From Roseospira goensis (GTDB lineage: Bacteria; Pseudomonadota; Alphaproteobacteria; Rhodospirillales; Rhodospirillaceae), in the NCBI RefSeq assembly GCF_014197795.1, contig NZ_JACIGI010000001.1:1-64000 (forward strand): 64,000 nt of DNA, written 5' to 3'. Positions 1 through 9,017 of the stretch are shown in pieces. Every line of letters begins with the position of its first letter. Position 1 is the first letter of the stretch. A program made the translations under genes and the position numbers. The notes beneath the pieces were generated by a model. The model had not been told where the DNA came from, searched no databases, and saw only the letters and a list, made by a program, of their open reading frames with translations.

Positions 1-501
1 ATTGCCAAGTACGGCCGCGAGGTCATCGATCGGGTTCGTGTCGACGAGGCGAACCGGCTCCGCCACGACAAGAAAGCACGCAAAGTCGTCAAGACGGCGC
101 GTTGGCTCCTCCTGCGGAATCGTGAAACCATAGGGCGCGAGGAGGATCATGTCCGGCTCAATGAACTACTGGCCGCCAATCAATCCCTCATGACGGTCTA
201 TGTCCTCAGGGACGAACTCAAGGGCCTGTGGCGACTGTCCTCGCCTGAAGCCGCCCGTACCGCCTGGAACGACTGGGCCAGAAAGGCGCGTGACAGCGCC
301 ATTCCGGCCCTGATGCGCTTCGCCACGCGCCTTGAGCCTTACCTCGCAGGCATCGCGGCCGCAACCGTCTGGCGCCTCAACACCAGCGTCCTCGAAGGCA
401 TCAACAACCGCATCAAGGTCATCAAGCGGATGGCCTACGGCTTCCGCGATGACGCCTACTTCTTCCTCAAGATCCGCGCCGCCTTCCCCGGAATTCCGTG
501 A
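1..501 (+). pseudogene. ISL3-family transposase, C-terminal part
   Basis: The reading frame enters from the left edge and ends at 501. It encodes the last ~166 residues of an ISL3-family DDE transposase, including the family's C-terminal stretch in which a Glu sits in LEGINNRIK, followed by KRMAYGFRD and FFLKIR. The start lies outside the window, so it cannot be judged whether the gene is otherwise whole. It is directly followed, with no room for a right terminal repeat plus flank, by an IS5-family fragment on the other strand, so at least one of the two elements is broken here. Family assignment is confident; activity is unlikely. Confidence 0.75.
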
Positions 502-507
502 TGAACC

Positions 508-929
508 TGATTTTGAGCCCCCCTTTTGCGCCGCTCGCCTTCTGGTGAGCGCTGACGATGGTGCCATCGATGATCGCGTATTCGAAATCCGGCTCTCCAG
601 AGAGTTCCTCGAACACCCGCTCGAAAACACCCGCCTTCGCCCACCGTCGGAAACGCTGGAACGTACTGTTCCAATTGCCGAAAACAGCCGGTAGATCGCG
701 CCAAGGGGACCCCGTGCGCACCCGCCACATGACGGCTTCCAGAAACAAGCGGTTATCCGCCGCCGTCACGCCACAGTCCGTCGCCTTGCCAGGCAGCAGC
801 GGCGCAACCCTCTCCCAAACCCTGTCCGTGATGACGAAACGCTCCGCATCCATTCTCAAGACCCCCGGTAAAAAGGATCTTGAATCATTTTTCGGTGCGG
901 ATGGGAATCCCCTGATTGTCAACGGGCCC
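508..929 (-). pseudogene. IS5-family (IS427-like) element, 5' part only
   Basis: A frame on the minus strand starting at ATG 853 encodes the N-terminal DUF4096-type half of an IS5-family transposase (DRVWERVAPLLPG, WRVRTGSPWRDLP, FGNWNSTFQRFRRW) up to the A-rich stretch around 525-535 where such elements normally shift frame into the second ORF. The second ORF, with the rest of the catalytic domain, is missing: the sequence runs into the ISL3 fragment at about 508. The outer end of the element is placed near 929, next to a TAG that would fit the TA/CTAG targets of this group. It interrupts trbL. Confidence 0.7.
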
Positions 930-931
930 TA

Positions 932-1615
932 GTGCTCGCGGTCATCGTTGGAATCGGCTCGACCATCTTCGGCGAGTTCACCGCCGGTTTCAGCGGCGAG
1001 CCGACCATCGAAGATGCCATGGCCGTGGTGCTCGCGGCGTTGTCACTCTTGGCCCTCGGGATCTTCGGCCCCGGCATTGCCAACGGCATCGTCTCGGGCG
1101 GACCGCAGCTTGGCGCCGGCGCCGCAGTGGGCACGGGTCTCGCAGCGGGCGGTCTCGCTGTGGGCGGCGCCATGGCGGGCGGCATCGCCGCCGGAGCCGT
1201 TGGAGCCAGCGCGCGTGGGGCGGCTTCCGTCGCCGGCGGCGCTTCGACCGCCTATCGCCTTGGCAGTTCCAGCGCTGGCGGCGGCGCATCCAGTGTCGCC
1301 GCCGGTCTCGCGAATGTCGGCAAGGCCGGGATGAGCGCTGCGGGAAGTCCCCTGCGCAAGGCTGCTGGCGCGATGAAGGAGAGCTATGAAAGCGGATCGC
1401 GGGCTGCGTTCACCGCGACCGGCGGCAAGTTCTCGAATGCGGCGGACATGCCGGCGTCCGCCCCAGGATCGTCAAATGGCGGCCCGCCCGCTTGGGCGCA
1501 GCGCCTCCGGCGACAGCAGACCCTCAATCACGGCGTCGCCACGGCTGCCCATGTCGTTCGCTCTGGCGACCATGGCGGAGCGGGCACGTCGGTCAGCCTC
1601 TCGGAGAAACCATGA
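932..1615 (+). pseudogene. trbL: TrbL conjugation protein, C-terminal part
   Basis: TrbL is the polytopic inner-membrane protein (VirB6-like) of the Trb-type mating-pair formation system. Only the C-terminal ~227 residues remain: one hydrophobic segment (about residues 31-50), then a long Gly/Ala/Ser-rich region and a low-complexity tail, which is usual for TrbL. The N-terminal membrane domain is cut off by the IS5 fragment that ends at about 929, so this gene is very probably non-functional and the conjugation system with it, unless another copy exists. The stop overlaps the trbF start (ATGA), the coupling typical for this operon. Confidence 0.8.
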
Positions 1616-2301
1616 GCCTCTTCAAACGCCCCAGCGTTCGCTACGCCACGAGCCCCGAGCCGGTCACGCCCTATCAGAAGGCAGCGCAAGCCTGGGACGA
1701 GCGCATCGGCTCGGCGCGGGTCCAGGCGCGCAACTGGCGGCTCATGGCCTTCTGCTGCCTCGCGCTCTCCGGCGGACTGGCCGGCGCGCTCGCCTGGCAA
1801 TCGACGCAAGGGACGATCGTGCCCTACGTGGTCGAGGTGGATGACCTCGGGCAGGCCCAGGCTGTGGCGCCGGCGACCGCAGACTATCGGCCGACCGATC
1901 CCCAGATCGCTTTCCACCTGGCGCGCTTCATCGAAAACGTCCGGCAAGTCCCGGCCGATCCGATCGTGCTGCGCCAGAGTTGGCTGCGCGCCTACGACTT
2001 CACCACCGATCGCGGCGCGCTGGCGCTCAACGACTATGCGCGGGTCAACGATCCCTTCGCGCGGGTCGGTCAGACGCAGATCTCCGTCGAGGTCTCCAGC
2101 GTCATCCGCGCCTCCGACAACAGCTTCCGCGTCGCCTGGATCGAGCGGCGTTACCAGAACGGCCAACTCAGCCAGACCGAGCGCTGGACGGCGATCCTCA
2201 CCATCGCGATCCAGCCGCCGCGCGACGCCGAGCGGCTGCGCAGCAATCCACTCGGCATTTTCGTTCACGCCATCAACTGGTCACGGGAGAGCGCACAATG
2301 A
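1612..2301 (+). CDS. trbF: Conjugal transfer protein TrbF (VirB8-like)
   Basis: Predicted 229-residue bitopic inner-membrane protein of the Trb type IV secretion apparatus. It has a short cytoplasmic N-terminus, one membrane segment at about residues 43-62, and a periplasmic VirB8-like domain with the family's VPYVVEVD stretch right after the membrane, followed by DPIVLRQSWLRAY and FAVRVAWIERRY-like strands. The ATG at 1612 overlaps the trbL stop and the gene's stop overlaps the trbG start by ATGA, so translation is coupled along trbL-F-G. Length is normal for the family. Order and overlaps are those of integrative conjugative elements of Rhizobiales and Rhodospirillales. Confidence 0.93.
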   Translation: MSLFKRPSVRYATSPEPVTPYQKAAQAWDERIGSARVQARNWRLMAFCCLALSGGLAGALAWQSTQGTIVPYVVEVDDLGQAQAVAPATADYRPTDPQIAFHLARFIENVRQVPADPIVLRQSWLRAYDFTTDRGALALNDYARVNDPFARVGQTQISVEVSSVIRASDNSFRVAWIERRYQNGQLSQTERWTAILTIAIQPPRDAERLRSNPLGIFVHAINWSRESAQ

Positions 2302-3320
2302 AAATCAAGACCCTTCACTCAGCGGCGCTTCCGGCGATCCTGCTTGCAGCAACAGTGCTGTCCGGATGTTCCACGTTCCGGCCGCCCCAGATCGACTATG
2401 ACGAGCCACCCATCGAGGCGACGCTTCTGCCAGAACCCGCCCGTCCGGTCGAAGTGGTCGAGCGGCCCGTGCCTTTGCCGCTGCCGGGCCAGCTCATGCC
2501 CGTCGAGGACGGCGGACCGGTGCCCGAAGCCGGAGAGCCGCCCGAACGGATCGAGGAGGCCAACGCCGCCGCCCGCATCGAACCCGTCCGCGACGGTTTC
2601 ATCAACGCGGTCCAGCTCTATCCCTACAGCGCCGGGGCGCTCTACCAGGTCTATTCCTCGCCTGGACAGGTCACCGACATCGCCTTGCAACCGGGCGAGA
2701 GCTTGGTCGGCAACGGCCCGATCGCGGCAGGCGACACGGCCCGCTGGATCATTGGCGACACGATCAGCGGCGCGGGCGACACGCAGCGCACGCACATCCT
2801 GGTCAAGCCGACCCGGCCCGATATCTTCACCAACCTCGTCATCAACACCGACCGGCGGACCTATCATCTGGAGCTTCGCGCGCATCCGAGCGCCTATATG
2901 GCGTCGGTCTCCTGGCGCTATCCGCAAGACGAGCTGATCGCGCTCCGGCGCGGCAACGCCGACGCCGAGGCCGCGCTGCCGATCGGGCGCGACGTCGCGC
3001 TCGACAATCTTCGCTTCCGCTACCGTATCGAAGGCGACCGACCACCCTGGCGGCCCCGCGGCGCCTTCGATGACGGCCGGCAGGTCTTCATCGAGTTCCC
3101 GCGCGGCATCGGCCAGGGCGAGATGCCGCCGCTCTTCATCATCGGACCGGAAGGCGAAGGCCAGCTCGTCAACTACCGCATCCGCCGCAATTACATCATC
3201 GTCGACCGGCTCGTCGCCGCCGCCGAACTGCGTCTCGGCGATCGTCAACAGGTGGTGCGCATCGTCCGCACCGATGGCGTTAGGCGCGCGCCAGCACGCC
3301 ATGTCGGAGCGGACTCATGA
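2298..3320 (+). CDS. trbG: Conjugal transfer protein TrbG (VirB9-like lipoprotein)
   Basis: 340-residue outer-membrane-complex component of the Trb conjugation channel, VirB9/CagX family. The N-terminus carries a lipoprotein signal with the lipobox LSGC at residues 21-24, so the mature protein would be lipid-anchored at Cys24. A Pro-rich linker (about 30-90) leads to the VirB9 domain with VYSSPGQVTDI, LQPGE and SWRYPQ strands and a C-terminal domain ending in the IRRNYIIVDRL motif expected of the family. Both ends overlap neighbouring Trb genes by ATGA. Nothing in the sequence suggests damage. Confidence 0.93.
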   Translation: MKIKTLHSAALPAILLAATVLSGCSTFRPPQIDYDEPPIEATLLPEPARPVEVVERPVPLPLPGQLMPVEDGGPVPEAGEPPERIEEANAAARIEPVRDGFINAVQLYPYSAGALYQVYSSPGQVTDIALQPGESLVGNGPIAAGDTARWIIGDTISGAGDTQRTHILVKPTRPDIFTNLVINTDRRTYHLELRAHPSAYMASVSWRYPQDELIALRRGNADAEAALPIGRDVALDNLRFRYRIEGDRPPWRPRGAFDDGRQVFIEFPRGIGQGEMPPLFIIGPEGEGQLVNYRIRRNYIIVDRLVAAAELRLGDRQQVVRIVRTDGVRRAPARHVGADS

Positions 3321-4534
3321 GCGACCCAGGCGACGGCCGAGAGGAGAAGGAGATCCGGCCCGGTCCGCGTCCCGAGGCTGAGATCGCCGCCGAGCTGCGC
3401 CTGCGGCCCGATCCGCCGCGGGTCATGCGCCTCTCCCGCAGGACGCTCGGCATCCTCGCCGCGGCCGGCTGCTTGAGCCTCGGCGCGATCCTGATCGTCG
3501 CTCTGCAGGACCCGGAGCGCGGCGATGGACCGGCGGAGCTGTTCAACACCGAGCGCGTGCCGACCGCCGACGAGCTCTTGTCGCTGCCGGAGGATTACAG
3601 CCAGGTCCCGCAACTCGGCCCGCCACTCCCCGGCGAACTCGGACGCCCGGTTCTGGCGGCGCGCGAGCGCGGCGAGCCTGTGCCGGTCGCGCCCGTCGCA
3701 CCCGGTCCCGCCATGGACCCGGAACAGCAGATACGCTTGCAGGAGCAGGAGGCGGCGCGCCTCAGTCGGCTGTTCCATGATGCGACCACCGCCGAGAGCG
3801 GAGGCCTTCTGGACGTCACAGCCCCGACAGGCCCGCAGATCGATCCGCAGACGGTGTTTCCGGCGCTCGCGCAGCCTGGGTCAGAACCGGATGCCGTGGA
3901 GAGGCGTCAAGCGTTTCTCGACCAGCCTGTCGATCGTCGCACCACAAGCGGCGAACGTCTCGTGGACCCAGCAAGCCCTTACGTGCTTCAGGCCGGCGCG
4001 GTGATCCCCGCCGCACTGGTGACCGGCCTGCGCTCCGATCTACCCGGTCAGATTACCGCCCAAGTGACGGAGCATATCTATGACAGCCCGACCGGGCGTT
4101 TCCTGTTGGTCCCGCAAGGCGCGCGGCTCATCGGCGAGTATGACAGCCGCGTCGCCTTCGGCCAGCGTCGCGTGCTCTTGGTCTGGACCCGGATGGTCCT
4201 GCCGAACGGGCGCTCAATCGTGCTCGAACGCCAGCCCGGCGCCGACGAAGCCGGCTACGGCGGTCTCGAAGACGGCGTCGACTATCATTGGGGTCAGCTT
4301 CTCCGCGCCGCCGGCCTCGCGACCATCCTCAACATCGGTCTGGAGTTTGGCCAGGACAATGACGACGAGATCGCCGAGGCGATCCGCGATGGCGCCCAGG
4401 ACACGGTCGGCCGCGCCGGGGACGAGATCGTCCGCCGCCAACTCACCGTGCCGCCGACCCTGACCATCCGACCCGGATTCCCGGTGCGGGTCATGGTCAC
4501 CCGCGACCTCATCCTCGAACCCTACGAAAGCTGA
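3317..4534 (+). CDS. trbI: Conjugal transfer protein TrbI (VirB10-like)
   Basis: 405-residue energy-sensing scaffold of the Trb secretion channel. A cytoplasmic N-terminus is followed by one membrane helix (about residues 42-63), a Pro-rich periplasmic linker, a coiled segment rich in Gln/Glu (residues ~135-155) and a C-terminal VirB10 beta-barrel-type domain from about residue 215 with LQAGAVIPAALVTGLRSDLPG and the following VLVWTRMVLPNG strand pattern (each family hallmarks). The antenna-like insertion with DYHWGQLLRAA is present. The start overlaps the trbG stop; the DUF2274 gene follows 3 bp downstream. Confidence 0.93.
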   Translation: MSDPGDGREEKEIRPGPRPEAEIAAELRLRPDPPRVMRLSRRTLGILAAAGCLSLGAILIVALQDPERGDGPAELFNTERVPTADELLSLPEDYSQVPQLGPPLPGELGRPVLAARERGEPVPVAPVAPGPAMDPEQQIRLQEQEAARLSRLFHDATTAESGGLLDVTAPTGPQIDPQTVFPALAQPGSEPDAVERRQAFLDQPVDRRTTSGERLVDPASPYVLQAGAVIPAALVTGLRSDLPGQITAQVTEHIYDSPTGRFLLVPQGARLIGEYDSRVAFGQRRVLLVWTRMVLPNGRSIVLERQPGADEAGYGGLEDGVDYHWGQLLRAAGLATILNIGLEFGQDNDDEIAEAIRDGAQDTVGRAGDEIVRRQLTVPPTLTIRPGFPVRVMVTRDLILEPYES

Positions 4535-4537
4535 TCG

Positions 4538-4798
4538 ATGACGAAACTGAAGCTCGGACCCATTCCCGACGACAAACCGGTGAAGGTGGCCCTGGAACTG
4601 CCCGCCGACGTCCACCGCGACCTTGTCGCCTATGCCGACGCGCTCGCTCGCGAGACCGGCCAGACCCACGAGCCTGCAAAGCTGATAGCGCCCATGCTGG
4701 CGCGGTTCATGGCAACGGATCGGGCCTTTGCGAAGCGGCGGAAAGAGAAGCGGCAGCCTTCCGCGCCTCGATCCGCGCCAGGCTCACAAACCGCCTGA
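4538..4798 (+). CDS. DUF2274 protein of the Trb operon
   Basis: 86-residue protein of the DUF2274 family, which is almost always the last gene behind trbI in alphaproteobacterial conjugative elements. It shows the family's KVALELPADVHRDL and AYADALARETG segments, a ribbon-helix-helix-like pattern, and a basic C-terminal tail. Function is not known; a DNA-binding or accessory role is only suggested by the fold pattern. Its last 92 bp overlap the 3' end of the convergent LysR gene, a tail-to-tail overlap that probably serves as a shared transcript end. Confidence 0.85.
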   Translation: MTKLKLGPIPDDKPVKVALELPADVHRDLVAYADALARETGQTHEPAKLIAPMLARFMATDRAFAKRRKEKRQPSAPRSAPGSQTA

Positions 4799-5732
4799 GC
4801 GCCGGGTTGTCATTGTCAGCGCGCCAGACGAGCGAAAACGGGATACGCTCATCCTCCTCACCGATCTCTCGGAACACGACCCCCGGATAGGTGACGCCGC
4901 ACCAGTGTTCGGCTACGAGGCTGACGCCCAACCCGAGACCGACGAGATTGATTATCCCTTCTCGTCCAAGCCCGTGGCGCGTCACATTTGGGCGACGACC
5001 AAGGCCCGCCAGTCTCCGAATGATATAGTCATGGATTTCCGGGCCGGGATCAGCCGAACTCACCAAGAATGGAACGCTCTGAACGCTGTCCCATGACAGG
5101 CGTCCTTTTCTTGCCAGATCACTCTCCTCCGAAACGGCGACAAAGATCTTCTCTTTACTTATTTCAAGGCTCTCACCCACATCCGGAGAAAAGCCGCCTG
5201 CCGCCATCATTGCATCCAACCGGCGATCATTTAACAGCGTGAGCAGTTTACTTCTTTCGGTCTCAACGGCTCTGATATCAACGCGGGGGTGCTGCGCCAC
5301 GAATTCCGCAAGGATGTCTCGCATGACGCCGCATGACAGCGAGGCGACCAACCCTAGTCTCAGTACACCCTTGCACCCTGCGCCTGCCGAGCGCGCCATT
5401 TCCACAACGGAGTACAATTCCTGGAGAATGAAGTGGGCGTGCTCAGCAAACGCCCACCCTGTTGCGGTGAGCCGGACACCGGAAGAGTGCCTCTCGAACA
5501 GCGAGACTCCAAGATGATCTTCGAGGTATCCGATGCGGCGTGATACGGCGGGTTGTCCGACAGCGAGCCCTATTGCGGCTTTTCTCAAACTCCGGCATTC
5601 CGCAACACGAAGAAACGTTTCCAGTTCAACTGGACTGGGCGCGATACACGTCCGAGAACGTACAGGACCTCTCGATCTCGAAGAACCGTCTTCTTCAGCC
5701 ATGCAAGCGTTCCGATCGCATCTCACTGACAA
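4707..5732 (-). CDS. LysR-family transcriptional regulator of the Trb element
   Basis: Up to 341 residues. The winged helix-turn-helix at about residues 34-95 reads ELETFLRVAECRSLRKAA and QPAVSRRIGYLEDHLG, followed by a full LysR substrate-binding domain. Three starts are possible: ATG 5732, ATG 5702, or a downstream GTG just before the helix-turn-helix; the first ~30 residues look unstructured, so a later start is likely. LysR genes of this kind commonly sit convergent to the trbI-DUF2274 end of conjugative elements, so a role in controlling transfer or an element-borne operon is an inference from position only. Confidence 0.85.
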   Translation of the reverse strand: MSVRCDRNACMAEEDGSSRSRGPVRSRTCIAPSPVELETFLRVAECRSLRKAAIGLAVGQPAVSRRIGYLEDHLGVSLFERHSSGVRLTATGWAFAEHAHFILQELYSVVEMARSAGAGCKGVLRLGLVASLSCGVMRDILAEFVAQHPRVDIRAVETERSKLLTLLNDRRLDAMMAAGGFSPDVGESLEISKEKIFVAVSEESDLARKGRLSWDSVQSVPFLVSSADPGPEIHDYIIRRLAGLGRRPNVTRHGLGREGIINLVGLGLGVSLVAEHWCGVTYPGVVFREIGEEDERIPFSLVWRADNDNPALRRFVSLARIEARKAAASLSAASQRPDPLP

Positions 5733-5847
5733 GCACTGTAAGTTGCCAAACGTGAGCAGAATGGTGATTCAGCATCGTGCACTCCCTTTGAGAGCCGCCG
5801 GGCCGGCTTGATGAAATGGATCGGCAGTCGCCAATGCCCGCCTGCGC

Positions 5848-7020
5848 CTACCGGGTGATCTCCCTGCGCTGGTGCGGCCTGTCCTTCTTCGCCCGTCTCG
5901 CGCCTTCGAGCGCCAGCCCCGCCAACAGCCCCCAGAAGGCGGCGCCGATGCCCAGCAGCGTCAGTCCCGATGCCGTCACGACGAAGGTGGCGACGGCGGC
6001 AAAGGCCTCGTCACCGTGTGATACGGCCACCGACAGCGCGCCGATGAAGGGCCCCGTCAGGGCAAGGCCGGCCAGGATCAGGATCAGCTCGGCCGGAAAG
6101 GCGGCGAAGAGCGCGACCACCGACGCGGCAATGGCCGCCAGCACGAGATAACCTCCGGCATAGACGATCCCGCCGAGCCATCGCTTGGCTGGATCGGGAT
6201 GGGCGTCGGGACCGGTGCAGATCGAGGCGGTGATCGCGGCCAGTGACGTGGTGTGGGCGCCGAACGGGGCGCTCACAAGCGAGGCAAGCCCGGTGGCGCC
6301 AAGGATCGACTGGACGGGCGGATCGTAGCCGTCCGCGCGCAGCACTGCGAAGCCCGGCAGGTTCTGCGAGGCCATGGTGACGATGTAGAGCGGCAGGGCG
6401 AGCCCGATCAGGGCCGCCGCGTCGAAGCGCGGCGTGGTCCAGACGAGCTCAGACAGGACCGGCGCGGGCAGCGGGTCGTTGAGACCGAAGGCGAGCGCCG
6501 TTCCGAAGCCAATGACAAGCGCGCCGATCACCGCCCAGCTTGGCGACCACAGCCGCGCGCTCACGAAGACCAGGATCATCGGCACGCCGATCAGCGGCAG
6601 GTCGACCGACCGGGTCACAGCACCCATGACGAAGTCGAACAGCACGCCCGCCAGCACGGCGGTCGCAAGCGACGTCGGGATGCGGCGCACAAGTTCGCCC
6701 AAAGGGCGGACCAGCGCCGTCAGGACGATCAGCACGGCACAGGCGGCAAACGCACCGACCGCTTCGGCGAAGCCGATGCCTGACGAGGTGGCGACCAGTG
6801 CTGCACCCGGGGTCGACCAGGCCAGCACGATCGGCATCCGGTGGCGGGTGCTGAGATAGCCCGACGCGATGGCCTTCGCCAGACAGACCGCCGCAAGCCA
6901 CGACGAGGTGGCGGCCGCCGATGCCCCGACGGCCTCGGCGGCGGCGATGACGATGGCGACCGACCCGCCGAAACCGACGATGACGGCGACAAGGGCCGAG
7001 ACGATAAGAGACAGGCGCAT
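5848..7020 (-). CDS. BenE-type benzoate/proton symporter family transporter
   Basis: 390-residue integral membrane protein with about 12 hydrophobic segments, matching the BenE family (proton-coupled uptake of benzoate-like aromatic acids) across its length: ASSAAATSSWLAAVCLAKA near the start, LAWSTPGAALVATS around residue 70, and TMASQNLPGFAVLRADGY in the middle. The ATG at 7020 is preferred over 7035 because AAAGGAG lies 5 bp upstream. It is divergent from a GntR regulator with a perfect inverted repeat between them, so it is probably controlled by that regulator. The true substrate is not known; BenE members are often misnamed as benzoate-specific. Confidence 0.85.
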   Translation of the reverse strand: MRLSLIVSALVAVIVGFGGSVAIVIAAAEAVGASAAATSSWLAAVCLAKAIASGYLSTRHRMPIVLAWSTPGAALVATSSGIGFAEAVGAFAACAVLIVLTALVRPLGELVRRIPTSLATAVLAGVLFDFVMGAVTRSVDLPLIGVPMILVFVSARLWSPSWAVIGALVIGFGTALAFGLNDPLPAPVLSELVWTTPRFDAAALIGLALPLYIVTMASQNLPGFAVLRADGYDPPVQSILGATGLASLVSAPFGAHTTSLAAITASICTGPDAHPDPAKRWLGGIVYAGGYLVLAAIAASVVALFAAFPAELILILAGLALTGPFIGALSVAVSHGDEAFAAVATFVVTASGLTLLGIGAAFWGLLAGLALEGARRAKKDRPHQRREITR

Positions 7021-7041
7021 GACGCTCCTTTGCATCCATCC

Positions 7042-7058
7042 ATGTATTTTGGATACAT
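7042..7058. promoter_or_regulatory. Inverted repeat, probable GntR operator
   Basis: Perfect 6-bp arms ATGTAT / ATACAT separated by five bases (TTTGG) in the divergent gap between the BenE gene and the GntR gene. Arms built on TGTAT/ATACA are common for FadR/FCD-subfamily GntR regulators. The site lies 22 bp from the BenE start, in a good position to repress both promoters. Confidence 0.55.
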
Positions 7059-7127
7059 TTTTCTGATATGGATGTTAAGTCAACCATGCTTTATGTCTGG
7101 AAGGCAAAGCGAAGGGCGAAACACGGC

Positions 7128-7778
7128 ATGAGCGACAGGCAGCAGCGCGGCGCGCAGGCCGCCGAGATCGCCGAGCGCCTGCGCGACGAGATCGTCTCGG
7201 GCGCGATCGAGGGCGGCGCGCGGCTCGGTCAGGACGCGCTCGCCGCGCGGTTCGGCGTCAGCCGCATGCCGGTGCGCGAGGCCTTGCGCCTTCTGGAGGC
7301 GCAGGGGCTTGTCGATGTGCCGCCGAACCGTTCGGCCATCGTCGCGCGGCTGAGCAAGGACGATCTGCTCGATATTTTCGACATGCGCGCGGCGGCCGAA
7401 CCGCTGGCGCTCGGGCTCGCCCTGCCGCATCTCACCAATGCCCGGATCGACCGCGCCGCCGAGATCCAGCGCGACATCGAGAACGCGCCGCTCGACCGGT
7501 TCGGCGATCTCAATGCCGCCTTCCACCGAACGCTGCATGCGCCCTGCGGCCGACCGCGCCTTCTGGCCCATATCGAGAGCCTCAATGCGCTCGCCGACCG
7601 CTATCTGCGGCTCGCCATCGGCACGATGGACCATCAGGGCCCGTCCGACGCCGAACACCGCGATCTGCTGGAAGCCTGCCGCGCCCGCGACGAGGCCAGG
7701 GCCCGCGCGATCCTGACCGCCCACATCGTGCGGGCGCGTGACGCGCTCGCCGCGGCTTTCGAGGACGCATCCTCGTGA
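7128..7778 (+). CDS. GntR-family regulator (FadR/FCD subfamily)
   Basis: 216 residues from ATG 7128; two earlier ATGs (7068, 7086) are possible but would place the start against the operator. Winged helix-turn-helix at about 8-75 (RLRDEIVSGAI, LAARFGVSRMPVREALRLLE), then an all-helical FCD ligand domain with the metal-binding pattern DMR...FH...H...AH (DMRAAAEP, LNAAFHRTLH, EHRDLLEACRARD, LTAHIVRARD). FCD regulators usually sense small organic acids. It overlaps the next gene by 4 bp (GTGA), so it is co-transcribed with the flavin oxidoreductase and divergent from the BenE transporter, suggesting one small catabolic unit for an aromatic or enone-type compound. Confidence 0.88.
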   Translation: MSDRQQRGAQAAEIAERLRDEIVSGAIEGGARLGQDALAARFGVSRMPVREALRLLEAQGLVDVPPNRSAIVARLSKDDLLDIFDMRAAAEPLALGLALPHLTNARIDRAAEIQRDIENAPLDRFGDLNAAFHRTLHAPCGRPRLLAHIESLNALADRYLRLAIGTMDHQGPSDAEHRDLLEACRARDEARARAILTAHIVRARDALAAAFEDASS

Positions 7779-8980
7779 CGGATTTCGACGATCAAGACAC
7801 TCAGACCTCGTTCCGACCCCTCACGCTGCCCTGCGGCGCGGTTCTGAAGACGCGCATCGCCAAGGCGGCGATGTCGGATTCGCTCGGCGACGGGCGCGGC
7901 GCGCCGACGAACGCGCAGATACGCCTCTATGAGCGCTGGGCCGAAGGTGGCGCGGCGCTGTCGATCGTCGGCGAGGTGCAGGGCGATCCGCGCTTCGCCG
8001 AAAGACCGGGCAATCTCGTGCTGGCGCCGGACATGGACGACGCGCGTCTTGCCGAACTCGCCCGGCGCGGCGGCGGCAATGGGTGCGCCTTGTTCGTCCA
8101 ACTCGGCCATGCCGGCGCCATGGCGCATCCGCCGATCTCCACCCCGAAGGGACCCTCGGCGCTCGACCTGCCGGGCCTGACGTGCGAAGCCATGACGCCG
8201 GCCGAGATAGAAGCCCTGCCGGCCGGCTTCGCGCGCGCCGCCGCCTTGGCGCGAAGCGTTGGGTTTGCCGGCGTGCAGATCCATGCCGCGCACGGCTTCC
8301 TCTTCAGCCAGTTCCTGTCGCCGCTGTTCAACCGGCGCACGGACGGCTGGGGCGGATCGCTCGCCAATCGCATGCGCGTGCTTGTTGAGACCATCGCCGC
8401 GGTGCGCGCGGCGGTGGGGCCGGACTTTCCCGTCGCGCTCAAGCTCAACGCCACAGACCAGCTCGACGGCGGGCTGACCGAGGCCGAGGCGCTCGACATC
8501 ATCGCCGCGCTAAACGGCGCAGGCCTCGATCTGATCGATATCAGCGGCGGCACCTATTTCCCCGGCGCGCCGTCGGCCTCGGATCGGCGCACGAGCGGCC
8601 CCTATTTCATCGATTTCGCCAGGCGGGCACGGGCCAGGACGACCGTGCCGCTGATGGTCACCGGCGGCTTCAAGCGCCGTGCCGAGGCCGTCGCGGCGGT
8701 GACAAGCGGGGCGGCCGACATGGTCGGCCTCGCCCGCGCGCTGGTTCTCGACCCGGACCTGCCGAACCGGTGGCGCACGGCGGCCGGCGGTGATCCGGCC
8801 TTCCCGCGTTTCGCCTCGCCCCCCGAGGGCGGCGTCACCGCCTGGTACACGATGCGGCTGACGGCGCTCGGCGAGGATCGCGCGCCAGACGACACGCCAG
8901 ACGCGCATGCCGCACTCGCCGCCTACGAGACCCGCGATGCGGAACGGGTGGCGGTCTGGAACGCTCGGTTTGCCCGATGA
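7775..8980 (+). CDS. Old Yellow Enzyme-family NADH:flavin oxidoreductase
   Basis: 401-residue FMN-dependent TIM-barrel oxidoreductase. Conserved parts: the N-terminal LKTRIAKAAMSD, the QLGHAGAM strand (residues ~108-115), GVQIHAAHGFLFSQFLSP with the active-site region, NRRTDGWGGS, and the phosphate-binding C-terminal part VTGGFKR...ADMVGLARALVLDPDLP. It lacks the C-terminal iron-sulfur and NAD domains of 2,4-dienoyl-CoA reductase-type relatives, so it belongs to the single-domain class that reduces alpha,beta-unsaturated carbonyls or handles xenobiotic-like substrates. The GTG start at 7775 overlaps the GntR stop, so translation is coupled. Confidence 0.9.
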   Translation: MTDFDDQDTQTSFRPLTLPCGAVLKTRIAKAAMSDSLGDGRGAPTNAQIRLYERWAEGGAALSIVGEVQGDPRFAERPGNLVLAPDMDDARLAELARRGGGNGCALFVQLGHAGAMAHPPISTPKGPSALDLPGLTCEAMTPAEIEALPAGFARAAALARSVGFAGVQIHAAHGFLFSQFLSPLFNRRTDGWGGSLANRMRVLVETIAAVRAAVGPDFPVALKLNATDQLDGGLTEAEALDIIAALNGAGLDLIDISGGTYFPGAPSASDRRTSGPYFIDFARRARARTTVPLMVTGGFKRRAEAVAAVTSGAADMVGLARALVLDPDLPNRWRTAAGGDPAFPRFASPPEGGVTAWYTMRLTALGEDRAPDDTPDAHAALAAYETRDAERVAVWNARFAR

Positions 8981-9017
8981 GGCAGGGGCGCCGCTCTCCG
9001 TTGCCGGGCGGACGCGA

